Shown here piece by piece: positions 57,556 to 64,000 of a stretch of 64,000 nucleotides of DNA. Under the pieces are notes generated by a model that saw only the letters and a program-made list of their open reading frames with translations, made no database searches and was not told the origin of the DNA. The DNA is taken from NCBI GenBank assembly GCA_030760725.1, contig JASWHV010000107.1, forward strand, positions 248,001 to 312,000, given 5' to 3'. Both the position numbers and the translations under genes were made by a program. Source of the DNA: Neostapfia colusana (Eukaryota > Streptophyta > Magnoliopsida > Poales > Poaceae). Positions within the stretch are counted from its first letter, which is position 1; each line of letters starts with the position of its first letter.

Positions 57556-60500
57556 TGACACGACCCCAATGGTCCTGTCGAGCCAGGATCACGCTGAGGG
57601 GTGCTGCGTTGCACAGCACCGTATAACACATGTCAAAGGTACAAAGCGGAAGCGGAATTTTTATTACATAAACAAGTTTATGAACATGTTTACATCAAAA
57701 TAAGTTTAGTCTGCACTCGCGGGCGTAGACTACGCATCAAGTCACGTTCAGCCCTCGAACGTGTCCTTGCTAGCACACACACACACACACTAACTCTGTG
57801 GCGTGCACGACTCCCACTCGACGGGGTTCCCCTCCTGGGGTTCCATCTCCTCTTCGGGAGTCCCTTCCTCATAGAACCCTGCAAAAGCTTCAAACACAAG
57901 CAGTGAGCACGAATGCTCAGCAAGTCTGACCCGTCTCACCTAAACGTGGAACTTCTACATGAGGGTAATGGGTTACATGAGGTAAAAATTCAGTTGCAAG
58001 GACTCGCCTAATTAGTAGAACCTTACTTTCAAGTTTTAGCAGCAGGTTGTGGAGAACCTTACGCTGGGGCACATGAGAGAGCCGCAATCAAACAAGAAAC
58101 GCATTTCTCTCATGTACTTTGCCCAAGGTTGAAAAGAACTTTAGTTAGCTCTAAGCTACAGCATATCATTAACAATCAATGTCCAGCTTTCAATCAGCAA
58201 CATTTTAACATGTGACTAGCCTGTTCTTTCTACGTCACGGTACAGTGAACAAGTGGTACTCACTGACTGCGAGGGATGGCGATTATAATCGATTTACACC
58301 TGCAGGGTTACCCGAACAACCCGTCACGTACGCCCGTACTCGATGTTGCCTACAACAACCATCACGGACGCCGTACGCGACTACCTTTCACCCGTTAGCC
58401 AAATGTTGAACCGGTCCAATCGTCCCGAGCAAAAGGTCTCTGCACGCGCATCTCAGTGCCGCCAGCCGATTTACACCTTGAGCTCTCAACCTACCCTCTG
58501 AACGACCAGCTATGCCTCAACACCCAGCTACCCGGGTTACATCGGTTTCCCGGTTCCCATATAGCCGGTAGGTCTTCGGTACTGTTCTAGCTTGTTCAAC
58601 AGGCCCGCACACGGCTCGGTCCTCAATCGACACAAGCGGAGCTATAGCACACAGGCCCCAAAGTCCTGCTGCCCTTACTCTCCGCTCGGTCTCATTTTCT
58701 TGCCATATGTATCATGTGCTATCTCTACCCGAGCAATGTGCCTCTAGCCTATTCTCGCGAGTAGTTCCAACTACTCGACTTGTACCGAATCCTACTCTAT
58801 CCTAGCAATGCAGTAGCTAACGGGGTTTGCAATCCTAAACCCAACCCATGGTTCTCTTGGCTATGCAGTGGGTCTTCCAAACAAGACTCTAATGCACAGA
58901 ATAAAGGAAACAAGTATGTGCTCAAAACAATAAAAATTTGTAAAAAGGTTAATGCAAACCGGAGCTTGCCTTGCTGCTCTTGGTCGTAGGCTAGCTGTTC
59001 CTCCGGAGTAACGAAGTCTAGGACTTCGGGTTCCTCCTCAACCTTAGCGACTACATGATAAAAGCAATATATGTATCAATTTATATGCATTTGTATTAAC
59101 TTTGAAGTTGTGAAGTCTATAACCCTTGCTAGACAGACCTAATGACTGTGAAACTTTTACTGTGGCTTGGTTACAACCTAAACAGAGACTTGGTCAAGTT
59201 TTAGTTGCATCAAATCTCATTTGAGCCCTCCACAATTAATTATGGCCTTGACCTTAATTAGAACTCTTAGGGTGTTCTAGGAATTTTCTTGAATCAAACT
59301 ATGACTTTCTGAAAACTAGATTTTCATAGGGTTCTAATGGAGTTGGTCTCACTTAATTTGAAGGTTCCTAGCTAAAGTTATGAGCTAAACAATTTCAGAG
59401 AAAATTCTGAAAATGTTTCTGAACATTTTTCTATTTTCTCTGGAACAGTTTCACTAATCACACCATTAGGTGGATCAAATGAGCTCAAATGGATCTGAAA
59501 TTTTTATGGTAGTTCAGGGATATTTTGTGAACATCCCAGCAAACTTTCAGGATTTTCCTCCACAGGATTCTCCAGTTAAAATTCCAAACATTTTAAATTT
59601 TGAGGATTTAATTCTGGAGAATTAAGGAGTTTCATGAAGTGGCACTTGATTTGCTGGAATGTACTCAGAGAGCTGAATCCAGCAAAATTTGGTTCACTCG
59701 ATTTGGAGCTTTCTAGCCAAAGTTATGAGGATTTGAAGTTTGGAAGAATTCTGAAAATCGGGGAAAAGTTTAAACTCGCGCGTGGGCCCAGGGGACACGC
59801 GTCGCACGCCGAGGCGACAGCACACCGCGGCCCACAATGATTTTGCGTGCCAGCACACCCGATCCCGGCCGCAACCGGATCCCGATTCAAAATATCTCCC
59901 GCTGACAGCTGGGGTCCACCCCTTCTTCAACCTCGCGACGCCCGCGCTCCGCCGCCGAGGGACCCCGCCGGAGAGCTCGCCGCCGGCTGCTGTACAGCTC
60001 CAAACTTCTCGATTCTAGCCGCCCCTGCCTACTTTTACTTGGGGAACAGGATTCTAGGGTCAGCTGCTCATGACAATGGCCGGAGCATGGTCGGCGACGA
60101 GCCGCCACCTCGGAACGACTTCGGCCATGTCGGCTGACTACCCTAGCACCTCAGCTACTTGGGAAACCGGTCGGGAAGCACCAGTGGACCTCATAGAAGG
60201 TCGACATGAGCTCGAGGCAGCTCGGGGAAGGCCCGAAATAGGTCCTCACCGTGCGCTTGATGCCGCCCGTTCATTCCACCATTGGTAGACCTCAAATTAC
60301 GCCGGGTACAGAGGTTCTCCGGCCCAGAGTTGTGAAGGCAACTTGTGCGTTACCGTGTCTAGCTCGTGTGAGAGCGGCTTGAGGCCCTCTAATCCTTTCT
60401 AGAGCACGAATTAAACAGAATCGTACCCGAAGGTCGTTCTGCACACAGAAAGGGGAAAAGTGGAAATTCGCCGCCGGTGAGCAACCACTCGAGCTGTGGC

Positions 60501-61600
60501 TCGGGGATGAGCAGCACCGGTCACCAGCGCGTCCAAGGGTGCCTTGGCTCAGGCGTGACAACGCCCTGGTTGGGCTGTCCACGGGAGCCCGAGGTGCGGC
60601 GGTTCCAAGTCCCGAACTTGATCTTTCGGCACTGCCGATATCAATCGGTTTCAACCGGATTCTAGCAATGGGGAGGACGGAGGAAGGTCTCTAGTACCTT
60701 GCTGGGGCTCTGGAGTGGACGGAGGGAGCTGCGATCGGCGTCCTCTGATCGATTCCGAGCTGCGGAAATTTTTGGCCGGCGCTGAATTCTTGCGGGGAAG
60801 AATGGCGGTGCCTCGGCCGGGAAGGGGGGGCAGGCGCCTTAAGAAGGCTCTGCACCGCCTCACGCCCGCGCGTGGGCAAGCAGCTGCTGGCGCGGCGGCT
60901 GCCCTCGGTGGCGATCACCGCTGCGGCAAGGCGACCCGAGTGAAAAAGTCTCAGTCGGTTTGATCTGAGCAGTGGCTGACATGTGGGTCCCACTTCCAGT
61001 TTTAACCCCTGAAATTTACTCCTAATCACTGTTGTAAACAGTGAACCCCATTCTACCCTTGGTAATTCAAATTATTCACTCATGAGCCATTTGAATTGAT
61101 CAAAGTTCAAATGGGGTTTGGTTTGAATGAATTTCAGCACAAGTTCAGTTTGAAATTCAAATAAAGTTTGAATTTCTCCCACTTAGCTCATGTCAAGATC
61201 AACTCCAAATGGAGTGAAAATTGGTGTGTGAGCTCACAAAAATGTGCTGAGTAAGAATATGCCTCCCACTTTTAAATTCATGGGATGAAAACAGTTTGAA
61301 TTTGAATATGGTTTCAAACTGCCCTCTTCCTAACTATCCCCAAAATGACCTCAAAAAGGTTTTGAATTTGGGTGAAACTTGGCATGGACATCCTTAGTAA
61401 AGTGTAGGAGTTTTCATATGTCCAGCCCATCTATATCACATGTGGGAAATACCACTTTTGCAATGTGTGAGTTTGTTCTCTAATGAGCATGTTGATAATT
61501 GTTACTTGCTCTTCATTTGTGTTCATCATCCTTCCTCAAATGAGGTGTGTGGTGTGGTGATGAACACTGCAAATGTGTGTCAAAAACTGAGGCCCTTACA
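57556..61600 (-). repeat. 3' LTR of element F (4045 bp)
   Basis: Minus strand TGTAAGGGCCTCAG (61600) to GTCGTGTCA (57556). It holds a complete version of the candidate LTR gene (57790-60274), the hairpin 57905-57918, AATAAA (as TTTATT) at 57660-57665, and a short CA run (57774-57790) that overlaps the gene's stop codon. I found no TATA box in the GC-rich part (60280-60960). Confidence 0.93.
57790..60274 (-). CDS. Candidate spliced LTR microprotein gene, copy in F (3 exons, 64 codons)
   Basis: Minus strand. Exon 1 60274-60250 (ATGAACGGGCGGC..., ends CACG|GTGAGGAC); exon 2 59050-58970 (after TTATCATGTAG, ends CAAG|GCAAGC); exon 3 57878-57790 (after CTTTTGCAG, ends AGT TAG). Lengths 25+81+89 keep an open frame split after codon position 1 at both junctions, exactly as in A, although A and F LTRs have diverged strongly outside the exons. 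Exon 2 encodes KVEEEPEVLDFVTPEEQ; exon 3 encodes FYEEGTPEEEMEPQEG and ends EWESCTPQS. Intron 1 is 1199 bp (GT-AG), intron 2 is 1091 bp (GC-AG). The product would be small and strongly acidic with a Glu/Gln-rich centre; function unknown. Transcription and splicing are inferred. Confidence 0.5.
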
Positions 61601-61618
61601 TTCCTCCCCCCTTAAAAG
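61601..61618 (-). other. Polypurine tract of F
   Basis: Minus strand TTTTAAGGGGGGAGGAA immediately before the LTR start at 61600. Confidence 0.85.
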
Positions 61619-61669
61619 AATCTCGTCCCGAGATTATAAGGTGAAAATGAGAGAGAGGACGGTAGAAAA

Positions 61670-64000
61670 TTACCGGATATGTGACGTGAAAAAGTTGGGG
61701 TAGTTAGTGCGAAGGAATTCTTCGCTCTCCCATATCGCTTCGTCCATGGAGTGATTGCTTCATAGAACCTTGTAGAACCACAACGTACGGTTGCGTGTGG
61801 TTCGGGCCTTTTCATCAATAATCTGCACCGGTTCCTCCCGATAGGTGAGATCCGGTTGCAGTTCTTCAATGTCTTCCAGCTGAACGGTAGTTGATAGCTT
61901 GAGACACTTCCTCAGCTGGGAAATGTGAAAGACGTCGTGAACACCGAAAAGTGCTTCTGGTAATTTCAGCCGGTATGCCACCGATCCATATCTTTCGGTA
62001 ATCTGAAATGGACCGATGAAGCGGGGTGCTAACTTTCCTCTCACCCCAAATCTGTTTACGCCCTTCATTGGAGACACCCGTAGGTATACGTGATCTCCAA
62101 CTTCGAATTGTAATGGGCGCCTTCTCCGGTCCGCATACTGTTTCTGACGGGATTGAGCGGCTTTTAGGTTCTCTTGAATTAGTCGAACCTTTTCTTCCGC
62201 GTTGTTGACAAGGTCAATCCCGAAGGTAACCCTTTCGCCAGACTCACACCAGTTCAATGGTGTGCGGCATTTTCTTCCGTATAGCGCCTCGTAGGGCGCC
62301 ATCTTGATGCTGGCTTGGTACCCATTGTTGTACGAGAACTCAGCTAACGGCAAGTGATCATCCCAATTCTTGCCGTGGTTGATAGCGCAAGCTCGTAGCA
62401 TATCTTCTAAGATTTGATTTACCCGCTCCGTTTGCCCATCCGTCTGCGGGTGGTAGGCTGAACTACGGATCAGCTTCGTCCCCAAGGCAGCGTGCAGCTG
62501 CTCCCAAAAACGGGACACAAATAAAGTGCCCCGATCCGATATGATAGTACGGGGTATGCCGTATAAGCATAGGATCCGTGAGATGTACAGTTCAGCGTAC
62601 TTCTTGGCGTTGTGGTTGGTGTTGACCGGAATGAAATGGGCAACTTTGGTGAGCCGATCGACGATCACCCACACGGAATCATGTTTCCGCAAGGTGGTGG
62701 GTAAACCGACGATGAAGTCCATGCTCACATCCTCCCACTTCCAGGCAGGAATGCCCAGTGGCTGCAGCAGTCCCGGTTTCTGCATATGATCTGCCTTCAC
62801 CCTTCGACATGTATCACACTCTGACACGTATTTTGCAACTTCGCGCTTCATCCGTGTCCACCAAAACTTCCTTCGGAGTTCTTGATACATCTTGTTGCTG
62901 CCGGGGTGAATAGAAAACTTTGACAAGTGAGCCTCATCAAAGATTTTCTTCCGTAATTCCGGGTTTCGGGATACGACAATCCGGTCCTTGAACCATAGGA
63001 CGCCGTCTCCGTCCTTCCGGAAACATTTCAACTCCCCACTGTCTACACGTCTCCGCAAATGTGACATGCCCTTTTCATTCTTCTGGGCTGCTGCTATCTC
63101 TTCACGGATGGTGGGGATTAAAGCTAGGTTGTAGAGAGCTCCGTGTGGAATCACATGTAGTGGTGGTTCGCTCTCTTCCAACGGTGTGATGGTCAGATTA
63201 TTGACGTGTGACTTGTGGCTCAGCGCATCTGCCACTACGTTTGCCTTGCCCGGATGATAATGGATCTCTATTTCGTAATCCTTTATCAGTTCTAACCATC
63301 TTCGTTGCCTCATGTTCAGCTCTGTCTGAGTGAATATGTACTTGAGACTTTTCTGGTCGGTATATAGATATACGAGGTTACCGAGTAGGTAATGCCTCCA
63401 CATCTTCAGTGCAAGTACCACGGCAGCGAGCTCCAAGTCGTGAGTTGGATAATTTTGCTCATGGTTTCTAAGCTGCCGTGATCCATACGCGACCACTCTT
63501 CGGTCTTGCATCAGCACACATCCGAGCCCAATGCCGGATGCATCGCAGTACACGTCGAACGGTTTTGTTGTGTCTGGCTGCGCCAAAACCGGTGCTGATG
63601 TCAGGTGCTTGATTAAAGCCTTGAATGCTGCTTCACATGTTGGACTCCAAGCATATTTGGTAGCCTTCTTCAACAGCTCTGTCATTGGCTTGGCAATCTT
63701 CGAGAAGTTCGCAAAGAACTTCCGATAATGTCCCACGAGCCCGAGGACACTCCGTACCTCGTGAACAGTTCTCGGGGACTTTCCAATTCAGCACTTGAGT
63801 GATCTTGCTCGGGTCCACAGCGATACCCTCCGCTGAGATGATATGCCGGAGGAAAGGCACTTGCGATATCCAAAACTCGCATTTGCTGAATTTTGCATAT
63901 AACTTGTGATCCCGCAGCCGTTGCAAGACTATACGCAGATGCTTCTTGTGATCTTCCTCCGACTTGGAATATACCAGGATGTCGTCGATGAAGACCACGA
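61670..64000 (-). pseudogene. pol: Element F pol (RT, RH, IN, chromodomain), 5' part outside window
   Basis: The window edge cuts within the RT FIDD motif (63998). RT C-terminal half follows, with a frameshift near 63768 (one extra base in a C run) after VLNWKV. RNase H (CDASGIGLGC near 63545), the integrase zinc region (HPGSNKMYQ, CDTCRRVKADH), MDFIVGLP, ISDRGTLF and QTERVNQILEDML are open for 658 codons. A TGA at 61760-61762 interrupts the chromodomain after LWFYKVL; the same frame goes on with SNHSMDEAIWE to a stop at 61670-61672. Fewer lesions than G, in line with a later insertion. Confidence 0.93.

Larger units (their letters stand above)
57556..64000 (-). mobile_element. Element F: gypsy chromovirus, continues beyond the window
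   Basis: On the minus strand: pol (64000 down to 61670), polypurine tract, 3' LTR (61600-57556). Left flank CTTGC within G's integrase; the matching duplication should follow F's 5' LTR outside the window. It is G's closest relative here, inserted in the opposite direction, so the two form a long interrupted inverted repeat. Confidence 0.93.

Noticed and set aside
57774..57790. CA-repeat microsatellite
   Set aside because: Only about eight units; G has a degenerate version, so I list it only as part of the F LTR.
1..64000. Host genes, tRNA or rRNA genes, CRISPR arrays
   Set aside because: None found; all of the sequence is accounted for by retrotransposons.

Overview
The window is 64 kb of plant intergenic DNA made, as far as I can tell, entirely of LTR retrotransposons. 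I see no host gene, rRNA, tRNA gene or CRISPR array. The element types (chromodomain-bearing Ty3/Gypsy chromoviruses of the Tekay/Del kind with 3.4-4.1 kb LTRs, plus a Sirevirus-like Ty1/Copia element), the deep nesting and the absence of host genes suggest a large, repeat-rich grass genome. The grass assignment is inference; no species can be named from sequence alone.

Layout. I label eight elements A-H. G (plus, oldest) is a gypsy element whose 5' LTR lies at 34087-35004 and 48740-50999 and whose leader, extra ORF, gag and pol run to 57555. Three elements sit in G: C (minus, 24086-34086) in its 5' LTR; H (Copia, minus, 35005-48734) in the same LTR with target duplication GTGCC; and F (minus, 57556 to beyond the window end) in its integrase. 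Inside H's reverse transcriptase is solo LTR E (38748-42838, duplication CCTTT). C's integrase is cut at 24086 by B (plus, 13573-24085). B's 5' LTR is cut at 13573 by A (plus, 1-13572). A's integrase is cut by solo LTR D (4600-8646, duplication CTATG). The longest chain, G>C>B>A>D, is five levels deep. The missing ends of A, B, C and G should lie just left of the window in a predictable order.

Coding state. Every gag-pol is broken by nonsense changes, frameshifts, insertions or truncation. Two of the gypsy proteases (B, C) have also lost the catalytic Asp. B and G carry an extra ORF between leader and gag. The starts of these ORFs, and of gag, lie 0-1 base after an AG that looks like a 3' splice site.

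Most unusual signal. The long gypsy LTRs appear to contain a small spliced gene. An acidic mini-exon of 69-81 nt (motif PEVLDF in five LTRs) ends at a GC-type splice donor. A last exon ending EWExxTP-stop (or a different short acidic tail in B) follows a pyrimidine-rich acceptor. In A and F a short ATG exon ending in GTGAGG completes a 64-65 codon frame across two introns of 1.0-1.3 kb, with codon phase kept at both junctions. B can be read the same way with four exons (61 codons). A hairpin whose stem differs between families but stays paired sits just upstream of the last acceptor in every copy. I do not recognise this gene, and the splicing is inferred by eye, not demonstrated.
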